In this document: piece after piece, positions 1 through 6,311 of the stretch | How positions within the stretch are numbered: position 1 is the first letter of the stretch | Layout of the letters: each line of letters starts with the position of its first letter | Assembly: GCA_039817885.1 (NCBI GenBank) | Contig: JBCBUY010000122.1 | Location: 1 to 7,421, forward strand | Direction: 5' to 3' | Source of the DNA: CALLCD01 sp039817885 | GTDB taxonomy: Bacteria > Pseudomonadota > Alphaproteobacteria > Caulobacterales > Hyphomonadaceae | DNA: 7,421 bases | Translations under genes and position numbers: made by a program | Notes under the pieces: model-generated | Database searches by the model: none | What the model saw: only the letters and a program-made list of their open reading frames with translations | What the model was told of the DNA's origin: nothing

Positions 1-1
1 G

Positions 2-1417
2 AATGGAGTGAACGACGACCTCGTTGAAACCTATTCGACTGAACTGTCCGCCAACTTTCAATTTAATCGCCTCTCGGGTAATCTCGGAGGGTATTATTTC
101 CAGTCTCGAGAAGACTTCTCGTTTGATATTATTGGACCGCTCGCGAGCCTGGCCCCTCCGGGTGTCACAGTGAACCCGCCGGAAACCCTGCTGACCGCAA
201 ATACGGAAACGTCCACCCGGACAGAGAATTTTGCCTTCTATGGCCAGCTTCGCTTTGAGCTGAATGAAAAGTGGACGTTATCGGCTGGTCTTCGCTACGA
301 CAATGAGAGTTTTAGCACGACGGGTTTGATCGCTGACACGTCCTTGAGCGAGCCAATATGCTCGGTCTCGGTTCCCGGTGTTTTTTTGCAGCTTCCTGTT
401 CCTGCAATCGAGCTGCCGTGCACAACAGCCGTTGCGATTTTGGGCGGAGGAGGAGGAGCCGGAGGCGGGGATACCGGACCACAGGCGGATACGTTTGACG
501 CGTTCCTTCCCAAAGGTTCAATCACCTACAACTTCACAGATGACATTTCGACCTTCTTCGCTGTGCAGCGCGGTTATCGAGCCGGTGGAACATTCGTGCA
601 GCAAACAACCGCGCCCGACCCGAACGGCGGTGTTCCGCAGCCGGTTACAATCCTTGGGACATTCGATCCGGAGTTTCTGACCAATTTCGAGTTAGGCCTT
701 CGGTCGCAGTTCCTGGACCGAACCTTGACGGTCAATGGAAGTGTCTTTTTCAGTATCTTGGACGATCAACAAATTTCGCTGCCAGGGCCGACGGGCGGCG
801 TGCTTGATTTCTTCACTGACAATGTTGGACAGTCCCAAATCTATGGGCTGGAGGTGTCGGTTGACTATCAGCCTACAGATGAGTTGAATGTCTATGGCAG
901 CCTCGGCCTTCTTGGTTCCGAGTTCACGGATTTTCCATTTGCGATTAACTTTCCCGACAGCCCGTTTTTTGATCTCGACGGAAATGAACCTGCTCTTGCG
1001 CCCAATGTGACGTTCACCATTGGAGGCAGTTACAATCATCGTTCTGGGCTTTTTGTTGATGGCAGCTTAAACTTTACGGGGCCGTCGGAGTCCGGGATTG
1101 AAAATCTCCGCGTCGAGGATTTTCTTGATCCAGCAATTCCGGGATCTTTCGCCGATCTGGGAATCGATCCTGCACTGGCAGAAGGCCTCGATGAGGTTTC
1201 CGATAGCCGTTCGATCGTGAACGTCCGTGTCGGTTATCGACACGAGAATTTCACGTTGTCTGCCTTCGCGACGAACCTGTTCGATGATGGTGGTCTTCTG
1301 CAGCAGAACTTTGCAAGCGTGCTGCCGCAGGATTCCTCGCTGAATCTGTTTCTTGTCCCGAACTTCACAATTCAGCAGCCCCAGACATTTGGTGTCCAAC
1401 TGGACGTGAATTTCTGA
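2..1417 (+). CDS. TonB-dependent receptor, C-terminal beta-barrel part (5' end outside window)
   Basis: The frame is open from position 2 and closes with TGA at 1415-1417, giving 471 visible codons. GTG at 8 is the first possible start but is almost certainly internal. The visible part shows alternating aromatic/polar beta-strands with long loops, as in TonB-dependent outer-membrane barrels: FAFYGQLRFELNEKWTLSAG, a later stretch resembling NFELGLRSQFLDRTLTVNGS, INVRVGYRHENFTLSAFATNLFDD-like strands near the end, and a closing FGVQLDVNF with the terminal aromatic residue needed for outer-membrane insertion. The family is usually about 700-800 residues, so the signal peptide, TonB box, plug and first strands lie upstream. 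A glycine-rich run (positions 442-470) sits in what is probably an extracellular loop. The downstream DUF3325, DUF3649-like and PepSY genes suggest a ferric-siderophore substrate; the sequence alone does not identify the ligand. Family call is firm, substrate inferred. Confidence 0.93.
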   Translation, partial: NGVNDDLVETYSTELSANFQFNRLSGNLGGYYFQSREDFSFDIIGPLASLAPPGVTVNPPETLLTANTETSTRTENFAFYGQLRFELNEKWTLSAGLRYDNESFSTTGLIADTSLSEPICSVSVPGVFLQLPVPAIELPCTTAVAILGGGGGAGGGDTGPQADTFDAFLPKGSITYNFTDDISTFFAVQRGYRAGGTFVQQTTAPDPNGGVPQPVTILGTFDPEFLTNFELGLRSQFLDRTLTVNGSVFFSILDDQQISLPGPTGGVLDFFTDNVGQSQIYGLEVSVDYQPTDELNVYGSLGLLGSEFTDFPFAINFPDSPFFDLDGNEPALAPNVTFTIGGSYNHRSGLFVDGSLNFTGPSESGIENLRVEDFLDPAIPGSFADLGIDPALAEGLDEVSDSRSIVNVRVGYRHENFTLSAFATNLFDDGGLLQQNFASVLPQDSSLNLFLVPNFTIQQPQTFGVQLDVNF

Positions 1418-1761
1418 TGCTGACGCTTTGGTCGGTCTGTCTTCTCTACCTAGCCGTGTTTGCCTTTCACCAGGCCGGCGAACGGCGCACATCATTCGCG
1501 GGGCTAAAGTCGTCTGGTTCAAAACGTCGACTAGTGAGAATTGCCGGATGGGGGATCGCGTTACTGGCGCTGTTCATGACAGCGCAGCCTCAAGGTTTGG
1601 AGCGGGGGGTACCGGTGTGGCTGGCGGCGTTTATGCTGGCGGCGTTTGCCTGCCTACTTGTGGGATCTCTGCTACCGAAACGCCATGTTGAATCCGCCGT
1701 TGTGGCGCTTGTCTTGGCTGCAGTACTAAGTGTTGGACTGATTTGGAGAGGATCAGCATGA
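1417..1761 (+). CDS. DUF3325-like small integral membrane protein
   Basis: A 114-residue, very hydrophobic protein with about four predicted membrane segments: residues 1-18, 41-57, 66-84 and 92-110. A basic, polar loop (ERRTSFAGLKSSGSKRR) separates the first two. The N-terminal LLYLAVFAFHQAGERR followed by RRLVRIAGWGIALLAL matches my recollection of DUF3325 proteins, which occur beside TonB-dependent receptors and PepSY membrane proteins in iron-uptake loci. The ATG at 1417 overlaps the receptor stop as TGATG. No good Shine-Dalgarno precedes it, so it is probably translated by coupling to the receptor. Its end overlaps the next gene by four bases (ATGA). The biochemical role is unknown; an accessory of the inner-membrane iron-release or reduction step is inferred from context only. 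Confidence 0.8.
   Translation: MLTLWSVCLLYLAVFAFHQAGERRTSFAGLKSSGSKRRLVRIAGWGIALLALFMTAQPQGLERGVPVWLAAFMLAAFACLLVGSLLPKRHVESAVVALVLAAVLSVGLIWRGSA
1745..1751 (+). promoter_or_regulatory. Shine-Dalgarno that decides the start of the next gene
   Basis: GGAGAGG lies six bases before the ATG at 1758. It supports that ATG over the in-frame TTG at 1743, which would leave the Shine-Dalgarno inside the coding sequence. It lies within the last codons of the DUF3325-like gene. Confidence 0.75.
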
Positions 1762-2075
1762 ATCCCCTGATCATTAGCATACTCGCGGCTGCCCTCGTCG
1801 GAATTGGCATTGCAACCTGGAAAGCGCCGCGGCTCACAAGTGTGATTTGGTGGGCGCTTGTGGCAACGATCTTTTCAACGGCTGCTCTCCTTTTGGTTCT
1901 GCCTGGGCCATTCTCTGAGAAAGCGCTTTGGATTGCCTTGTCGGTCCCATTCGTTTGGGTCATGTTTCAATTTTGGTGCTATTGGGACGCCAGTAAATGG
2001 CGGGTTGCCCTCGGTTTGATTGCGGTGTCGCTTGTAAGCGGTATCGTGGTTTTCATGAATGACCCTATTGTTTAG
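1758..2075 (+). CDS. Small four-helix membrane protein, DUF3649-like
   Basis: A 105-residue hydrophobic protein. Predicted membrane segments are about residues 1-20, 27-45, 54-75 and 81-101. The third carries an aromatic cluster (FVWVMFQFWCYW) followed by DASKWR. I start it at ATG 1758 because of the well placed GGAGAGG; the in-frame TTG at 1743 would add only five residues. The ATG overlaps the previous stop as ATGA, so translation is probably coupled. Position in the operon and the F-x-V/W...W...A...R pattern of the third helix resemble DUF3649 proteins, which share loci with DUF3325 and PepSY-TM genes and TonB receptors. The similarity is recalled, not computed, and could be coincidental between short membrane proteins. 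It contains no catalytic motif I recognise. Likely an accessory of the PepSY protein encoded next. Confidence 0.7.
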   Translation: MNPLIISILAAALVGIGIATWKAPRLTSVIWWALVATIFSTAALLLVLPGPFSEKALWIALSVPFVWVMFQFWCYWDASKWRVALGLIAVSLVSGIVVFMNDPIV

Positions 2076-2080
2076 GAGAA
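2074..2080 (+). promoter_or_regulatory. Shine-Dalgarno of the PepSY gene, across the preceding stop
   Basis: AGGAGAA starts inside the TAG stop (2073-2075) of the preceding gene and lies eight bases before ATG 2089. This favours ATG 2089 over the in-frame ATG at 2059, which lies within the preceding gene and has no such signal. Confidence 0.75.
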
Positions 2081-2088
2081 TTTCCAAT

Positions 2089-3708
2089 ATGGATCGCGCT
2101 CGTCACCTTCGGAACTATGACCTGCACTCTTGGACCGGTATTGCGCTAGGGTTCTTTGTTTTTATTGTCGCTTTTACTGGCTCCATCGCCCTGTTTGATG
2201 AGGAGTTGCGAACTTGGGAAGATCCTGCTCTGCGGCTTGCCGAGGTCGACACCCCTGTCCCAATTGATGCGTCGTTTAGGGAGTTCATTGCCGAACAGGA
2301 GACTGAAGGAGAGCTATTTTCTGCAAGCCTGAAGTTTCCCGACTCTGTCGAACCTTATTATGCAGCCTTTGCTTTTATAACAGATGAAAACGATCAGTTT
2401 CATCGCCATGAACGACGCTGGAACCCGGCCAATGGCGAAGTACTCCCAGAACGCGGTGACGGACTGTCTGTCTGGTTGTTGGATATTCACCGAGACCTCA
2501 TGTGGCCAGACGCGCTCGGCGGCAGAACCGTCGGGCGCTCTTTGGTTGGTGTTATCGGGGTAATCTTAATGTTGGCGATTGTCACCGGTGTTATTGCCCA
2601 TACGAAGATATTCGAAGAACTCTTCTCTTTGCGATACTGGAGGTCAGTGCGTCTGAAATGGCAAGACACACACAAGGTTGCAGGGCTTTGGGGACTGCCT
2701 TTCTTTGCAATGATTTCGGCAACGGGGGCCTTCTTGGGAATCGTGGCCATTTTGTCGCCGATTGTCGCAGTTTTGGCTTTCAAAGGTGATACAGACGCCT
2801 TGATTGAGGCGGTCATTGGCGCGCCGCCAGAGCCAGCGGGGATCGAAGCCCAAATGATGCCGATTGACGATCTGCTCGGCTACACCCACGCAGAGACGGG
2901 GGCCGCGCCTGACCGCGTCACGATTGACCATTGGGGTGACCAGGCTGCGACTTACAATCTCTTTTACTATGCTGACAGTGAACTCGCCATCTACGATACC
3001 AGGACGATCAGCGCGGTAACGGGCGCCCCCATGGAGAACAGGGTCTTGGACACGGAAAGCCCGGCCAACAGGGTCACAGCAGCGGTAACACCACTCCACT
3101 ACGGAACCTTTGGGGGCAACTACGGTTCGTTCAGCGCAATCGCCTTGAAGCTTCTTTACTTATTGCTCGGCCTGTCGCTCGCCATAATCACAGCCATGGG
3201 CAATATGATGTGGATCGAACGTCGGTTGCATGGAAATGAGGGCAATAGGTCGGACGTCTTTTACCATCGACTGAGCAAACTCAATATTGGGATTTGTGCG
3301 GGGCTTCCTGTCGCGAGTGTCTCGATCTTTTATCTTGATAAGCTCTATGGAGGACTTGAGACCTCCCGTATCGTTTGGACGGGTTGGACATATATCGGGG
3401 TGTGGTTTTCCGCCCTCGCTTTCTCGCTTGTGCAACGGGATGAGTATCGCACGTTGAGGCTTTTAATAGCCATTACCGGCCTTGGAATGATTGGTATATC
3501 TGTTCTGAACTATATCGTCACCGGAAGCGCGTTTTGGTCCGTATTCGGCTCAGGCCACGTCGTCTCAGCATGGGTGGACATATTCTGCCTCGTCGTAGGT
3601 ATTCTGGTGCTAGGCGTATCAAGGCTACTACCTGTTTCCCGTCCCGAGAAAAAACGAAAGCGCGCGACGAGCTTGGCAGCCGACACTGCTCTTGCAGCTG
3701 CAGAGTAA
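2089..3708 (+). CDS. PepSY-type transmembrane protein, probable ferric-siderophore reductase
   Basis: A 539-residue inner-membrane protein with the PepSY-TM layout. The N-terminal LHSWTGIALGFF opens helix 1 (about 18-37). A periplasmic domain follows (about 38-140), then helix 2 (about 150-172), a region from HKVAGLWG through helix 3 (about 195-235), a second soluble domain (about 240-345), and a helix after LHYGTFGGNYG (about 350-372). Histidines H13 (LHSW), H134 (DIHRDL), H195 (DTHKVAG) and H337 (PLHYG) fall where this family keeps conserved histidines, thought to bind haem or metal. About four more hydrophobic segments (about 395-520) make it longer than the short, roughly 370-residue PepSY-TM proteins; a basic tail (KKRKR) follows. 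Family members such as FoxB and FpvG act in reduction of ferric siderophores. The receptor and two small membrane proteins in the same operon support that role. The exact substrate is not visible. The start was chosen by its Shine-Dalgarno. Confidence 0.88.
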   Translation: MDRARHLRNYDLHSWTGIALGFFVFIVAFTGSIALFDEELRTWEDPALRLAEVDTPVPIDASFREFIAEQETEGELFSASLKFPDSVEPYYAAFAFITDENDQFHRHERRWNPANGEVLPERGDGLSVWLLDIHRDLMWPDALGGRTVGRSLVGVIGVILMLAIVTGVIAHTKIFEELFSLRYWRSVRLKWQDTHKVAGLWGLPFFAMISATGAFLGIVAILSPIVAVLAFKGDTDALIEAVIGAPPEPAGIEAQMMPIDDLLGYTHAETGAAPDRVTIDHWGDQAATYNLFYYADSELAIYDTRTISAVTGAPMENRVLDTESPANRVTAAVTPLHYGTFGGNYGSFSAIALKLLYLLLGLSLAIITAMGNMMWIERRLHGNEGNRSDVFYHRLSKLNIGICAGLPVASVSIFYLDKLYGGLETSRIVWTGWTYIGVWFSALAFSLVQRDEYRTLRLLIAITGLGMIGISVLNYIVTGSAFWSVFGSGHVVSAWVDIFCLVVGILVLGVSRLLPVSRPEKKRKRATSLAADTALAAAE

Positions 3709-3862
3709 CGTAGAGGCTCTCGCAGTCCAAATGGGATGGCTGGTAAACGCCCAAGAGAACTCCAGAGCAGTGTTTTACCTGCTTAATTGGCACAGGGATT
3801 TGGTAATCATCGAAACGAGCCCCCTTCCCGCAATCTTATAGGTTCGCCTACTCTTTGGTGTG
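3709..3862. other. Convergent intergenic gap without clear terminator
   Basis: This separates the 3' ends of the iron operon (plus strand) and the transporter operon (minus strand). I searched both strands for a GC-rich hairpin followed by a T run and found none. The best pairing is a weak GGC/GCC pair around 3737-3751 without a T tract. Termination may be Rho-dependent or bidirectional by another signal. I see no gene here. Confidence 0.5.
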
Positions 3863-5662
3863 TTACTGAAATCTATCCTCACTCACACTATGGACCATGT
3901 TGCCAACCACGGCACGGGCCTGATTTCTGCCCGGCATACGGATATCTTCAACAAGGTCTTGGATATCTTGAGCCGGCGGCTCGGTCGCGCGCGCGACCAC
4001 GATCCCGACACCGGCGCCGAGGAACATTAACACAAAGCCGATACCTTCGGGGGACACACCGAACAGCCATTGGTCTGGCGTGCCACCGCCGAACTTGAAA
4101 TAGGCGATGTAGCTGAACGTCGTGACGAGACCAGTCACCATGGATGCAATCGCCCCTTCCTTGTTCATACGCTTCCAGAAGATACCAAGGAAAATAATCG
4201 GGAACAGCGATGCGGCCGCGAGGCCGAAGGCGAACGCCACCACCTGCGCCACAAAGCCGAGTTGCGACGCGAACAGGCCAAGCAGCCCGGCTGCGACAAC
4301 CGCACCCGCAGCAGCGCCTCGTGCGACTCTGAGTTCGGTCTTGTCGTCCATGTCCGGGAACAGAGTTCGCCGGCAAAGATCATGACTGACCGCGGATGAG
4401 ATGACCATCAGAAGACCAGCAGCTGTCGACAGGGCCGCCGCGAGCCCACCAGCTACGACAAGACCAATGACCCACCCCGGCAGATTGGCAATCTGCGGAT
4501 TGGCCAGGACATGAATGTCAGCGCTAAAAGGTACGACCTCGTTTTCTAGACCATCCGGCGCGTTGGGCCCGCGGAACTGAACAATCCCATCAGCGTTCTT
4601 GTCCTGAAATCCAATCAGATTGGTTCGCTCCCAATCACCGAACCATTCCGGCAGGGGCGTGCCGCCGGCCGCTTCAATGTCAGCTGCCCGTGACGCATAG
4701 TCTTCATCAATTGCGATATAGGTCGCTTCGTTGACGGTTTCGATGAAGTTCAGGCGGGTCAGCGATGCCACGGCTGGTGCGGTCGTGTACAGAATGGCAA
4801 TGAAGACAAGCGCCCACCCCGCTGAGATCCGTGCGGCCTTTGCGCTCTTCACCGTGAAGAAGCGGATGATGACGTGCGGCAAACCGGCCGTCCCGAACAT
4901 CAGTGCGCCGGTAATCGCGAAGACGTCCAGCATCGACTTGTCCGTCTGCGTGTATTCTCCGAACCCAAGATCAGTGACTACCATGTTCAGTTTTTGAAGC
5001 ATTGAGACGTCTTCCCCATGTACATTGGAAAGAAACCCAAGCTGCGGGATCGCATTGCCAGTGATGATTAGCGAGATGAAGATTGCCGGAACGGTATAAG
5101 CGAAGATCAGAACAACATATTGGGCCACTTGGGTATAGGTGACGCCTTTCATGCCGCCAAGCACGGCATAGAAGAACACGATCACCATGCCGATGATGAT
5201 GCCCAGCTCAAACGGGATGCCGAGAAAGCCGGAAAAGGCCACGCCAACCCCCTTCATTTGTCCTGCGATATAGGTGAACGAGACAAACAGAGCGCAGACA
5301 ACAGCGATGATCCGGGCGAGCGTCGAATAATACCGGTCGCCGACAAAATCCGGCACAGTGAACTTGCCGAACTCACGGAGGAAAGGCGCAAGCAAAAGCG
5401 CGAGTAGCACATAACCTCCGGTCCAGCCCATCAGATAGACTGACCCTCCATAGCCGAGGAACGCTATAAGCCCCGCCATGGACAGGAAACTCGCCGCCGA
5501 CATCCAATCGGCAGCGGTCGCCATGCCGTTGACCGTCGGATGGACATCATGCCCGGCGACGTAGAAATCATCCGTCGACCCTGCCCGGGCCCAAATGGCT
5601 ATGCCAATGTAGATGCCGAACGTTATGACAACGAAGAACCAAGTCCAGAAGTCGGCCGCCAT
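3863..5662 (-). CDS. Sodium:solute symporter, VC_2705 subfamily (ActP-related)
   Basis: A 599-residue polytopic inner-membrane protein of the sodium:solute symporter family with about 13 hydrophobic segments. Recognisable parts in order: DFYVAG (32-37); the AADWMSAASF segment (50-59) with the following LGYGG; GGMKGVTYTQVAQY; GTAGLPHVIIRFFTVKSAKAAR; and GGLAAALSTAAG with S412/T413, in the region that in this family contributes the Na+ site. It is longer than ActP (about 550 residues) because of a hydrophilic loop (about 310-385), typical of the VC_2705 group, which carries an EF-hand-like DKNADG (354-359). The paired DUF4212 gene immediately upstream strongly supports this subfamily. Related proteins take up acetate or other short monocarboxylates; the substrate here is inferred. 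The start at 5662 is set by GGAGG eight bases upstream. It was probably translated together with the small subunit. Confidence 0.94.
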   Translation of the reverse strand: MAADFWTWFFVVITFGIYIGIAIWARAGSTDDFYVAGHDVHPTVNGMATAADWMSAASFLSMAGLIAFLGYGGSVYLMGWTGGYVLLALLLAPFLREFGKFTVPDFVGDRYYSTLARIIAVVCALFVSFTYIAGQMKGVGVAFSGFLGIPFELGIIIGMVIVFFYAVLGGMKGVTYTQVAQYVVLIFAYTVPAIFISLIITGNAIPQLGFLSNVHGEDVSMLQKLNMVVTDLGFGEYTQTDKSMLDVFAITGALMFGTAGLPHVIIRFFTVKSAKAARISAGWALVFIAILYTTAPAVASLTRLNFIETVNEATYIAIDEDYASRAADIEAAGGTPLPEWFGDWERTNLIGFQDKNADGIVQFRGPNAPDGLENEVVPFSADIHVLANPQIANLPGWVIGLVVAGGLAAALSTAAGLLMVISSAVSHDLCRRTLFPDMDDKTELRVARGAAAGAVVAAGLLGLFASQLGFVAQVVAFAFGLAAASLFPIIFLGIFWKRMNKEGAIASMVTGLVTTFSYIAYFKFGGGTPDQWLFGVSPEGIGFVLMFLGAGVGIVVARATEPPAQDIQDLVEDIRMPGRNQARAVVGNMVHSVSEDRFQ

Positions 5663-5665
5663 CGG

Positions 5666-5932
5666 TCAGTCCTCCAAACCAAACTTGCGACCAAGCCGGT
5701 TCATCGCGTGGCAATAGTAGAAGATGAGCGCGACAAAGACGTAAATCGACCCTTGCTGGGCGAACCAGAAGCCGAGCGGCGCGCCGCCGATGGAGAACTG
5801 GTCGAGGAAATCCCTGAACAGGATCCCCGCCCCAAAGGAAACGGTAAACCAAACAGCGAGGAGCGTGAGCGTTAGACGGACCGTCGCCCGCCAATAGCCC
5901 CTCGCATCTCTCTTAGAGGCTTGTTGTATCAT
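5666..5932 (-). CDS. DUF4212 small subunit of sodium:solute symporter
   Basis: An 88-residue membrane protein with two helices (about 20-40 and 56-75) and a short positively charged N-terminus. The highly characteristic segment GFWFAQQGSIYVFV (54-67) precedes the second helix, and a C-terminal MNRLGRKFG-like tail follows. The length and this motif match the putative solute:sodium symporter small subunit family (DUF4212), which is almost always encoded directly before a VC_2705-type symporter, much as the DUF485 protein YjcH precedes ActP. Here the symporter starts three bases after its stop. It probably assembles with or stabilises the large subunit; this is inferred from gene pairing. An excellent Shine-Dalgarno (AAGGAGG) supports the ATG at 5932. 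A 16-base palindrome lies just upstream and may govern the operon. Confidence 0.93.
   Translation of the reverse strand: MIQQASKRDARGYWRATVRLTLTLLAVWFTVSFGAGILFRDFLDQFSIGGAPLGFWFAQQGSIYVFVALIFYYCHAMNRLGRKFGLED
5671..5675 (-). promoter_or_regulatory. Shine-Dalgarno of the symporter gene
   Basis: On the minus strand GGAGG lies eight bases before ATG 5662, inside the last codons of the DUF4212 gene. It fixes the start of the symporter and supports an operon. Confidence 0.75.
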
Positions 5933-5938
5933 TTCCGT

Positions 5939-5945
5939 CCTCCTT
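5939..5945 (-). promoter_or_regulatory. Strong Shine-Dalgarno of the DUF4212 gene
   Basis: On the minus strand AAGGAGG is six bases before ATG 5932. This is close to a perfect anti-16S match and suggests efficient translation of the transporter operon. Confidence 0.85.
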
Positions 5946-5958
5946 AAACGTCTTTGAC

Positions 5959-5974
5959 ACCGCTATATAGCGGT
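5959..5974. promoter_or_regulatory. Perfect 16-base palindrome, candidate operator or leader hairpin
   Basis: ACCGCTATATAGCGGT is identical to its reverse complement. It lies 13 bases upstream of the Shine-Dalgarno of the DUF4212-symporter operon. As DNA it has the shape of a dimeric regulator site and its centre (TATATA) could coincide with a minus-strand -10 element, though no good -35 is visible. As RNA it could fold into a six-pair stem with an AUAU loop next to the ribosome-binding site. Which of these holds cannot be decided by eye. Confidence 0.55.
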
Positions 5975-6046
5975 CATCTTTCCGCGATTTCTTTCCCAGC
6001 AAAAGTCGTTCTTTCAGCCAGTCTGCACCTTGGCGACGCCCTCACA

Positions 6047-6062
6047 AATGCGTGAACGCATT
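6047..6062. promoter_or_regulatory. Inverted repeat AATGCG-TGAA-CGCATT, candidate operator
   Basis: Six-base perfect arms flank a four-base centre. The element overlaps the first of four TGAA/TTCA half-sites that start at 6053, 6066, 6077 and 6086. It is about 115 bases from the transporter start and 250 from the RTX start, so it could serve either promoter. Confidence 0.35.
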
Positions 6063-6230
6063 CGTTTCAATTTGTTTGAACCATTTTCACTTTCGCCGCG
6101 ACCTACCCGCGAATTCTGAGGACATTGTCTCCCTGCGACGTCATTAGCAGCGAACAAGGGTCAGGACGAATTCCCGGGCGACGACGAGGCGGCAGAGTGT
6201 CTCGTTTTTGGCTGGTCCCTCTAACCAATA

Positions 6231-6256
6231 CTGATGTGCGTAGGACACGTCATCAG
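6231..6256. repeat. Imperfect inverted repeat upstream of the RTX gene
   Basis: CTGATG at 6231-6236 pairs exactly with CATCAG at 6251-6256. A further three pairs (6239-6241 with 6247-6249) form after a small internal loop, leaving a five-base hairpin loop. It sits 54 bases before the RTX start and may be a 5'-leader hairpin or a regulator site. Confidence 0.3.
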
Positions 6257-6311
6257 TTCCAGTAATCAACGCATTCCGGGAGAGGCCGGCGTGCGCAAGA
6301 AGGTGCTTTGA
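6234..6311 (+). other. Short upstream ORF whose stop overlaps the RTX start
   Basis: ATG 6234 opens 25 codons ending with TGA 6309-6311, which overlaps ATG 6311 as TGATG. No Shine-Dalgarno precedes ATG 6234. An internal GTG at 6291 in the same frame does have GGGAGAGG (6278-6285) five bases before it, and would encode only VRKKVL. If translated, either would couple translation to the RTX gene. It may equally be chance; no homology is claimed. Confidence 0.25.

Larger units (their letters stand above)
5933..6310. other. Divergent regulatory region between transporter operon and RTX gene
   Basis: This 378-base stretch lies between two divergently read genes and should hold both promoters. It contains three inverted repeats (5959-5974, 6047-6062, 6231-6256), a cluster of TGAA/TTCA half-sites (6053-6089), and a short ORF ending on the RTX start. 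I could not place a convincing -35/-10 pair for either direction. A TTGACA at 5954-5959 on the plus strand has no good -10 at 17 bases. I see no conserved protein-coding gene or tRNA in it. Confidence 0.7.

Noticed and set aside
1067..1522. Minus-strand ORF of 151 codons
   Set aside because: Antisense to the receptor and the DUF3325-like gene, charged and without domain features. The plus strand gives coherent families.
3689..3702. TGCAGCTGCA palindrome at the end of the PepSY gene
   Set aside because: It lies inside codons for an alanine-rich tail, has no T tract and is too short to act as a terminator.
3787..4098. Plus-strand ORF of 103 codons in the convergent gap
   Set aside because: Mostly antisense to the symporter; its Arg/His/Pro-rich product looks like noise.
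5954..5982. TTGACA at 5954-5959 as a plus-strand -35 box
   Set aside because: No TATAAT-like hexamer lies at 16-18 bases, and transcription from here would cross about 330 bases before the RTX start.
6002..6030. Possible sigma-54 promoter on the minus strand (TGGC ... TTGC)
   Set aside because: The distance between the TGGC and TTGC elements is about twice that of a real -24/-12 promoter.
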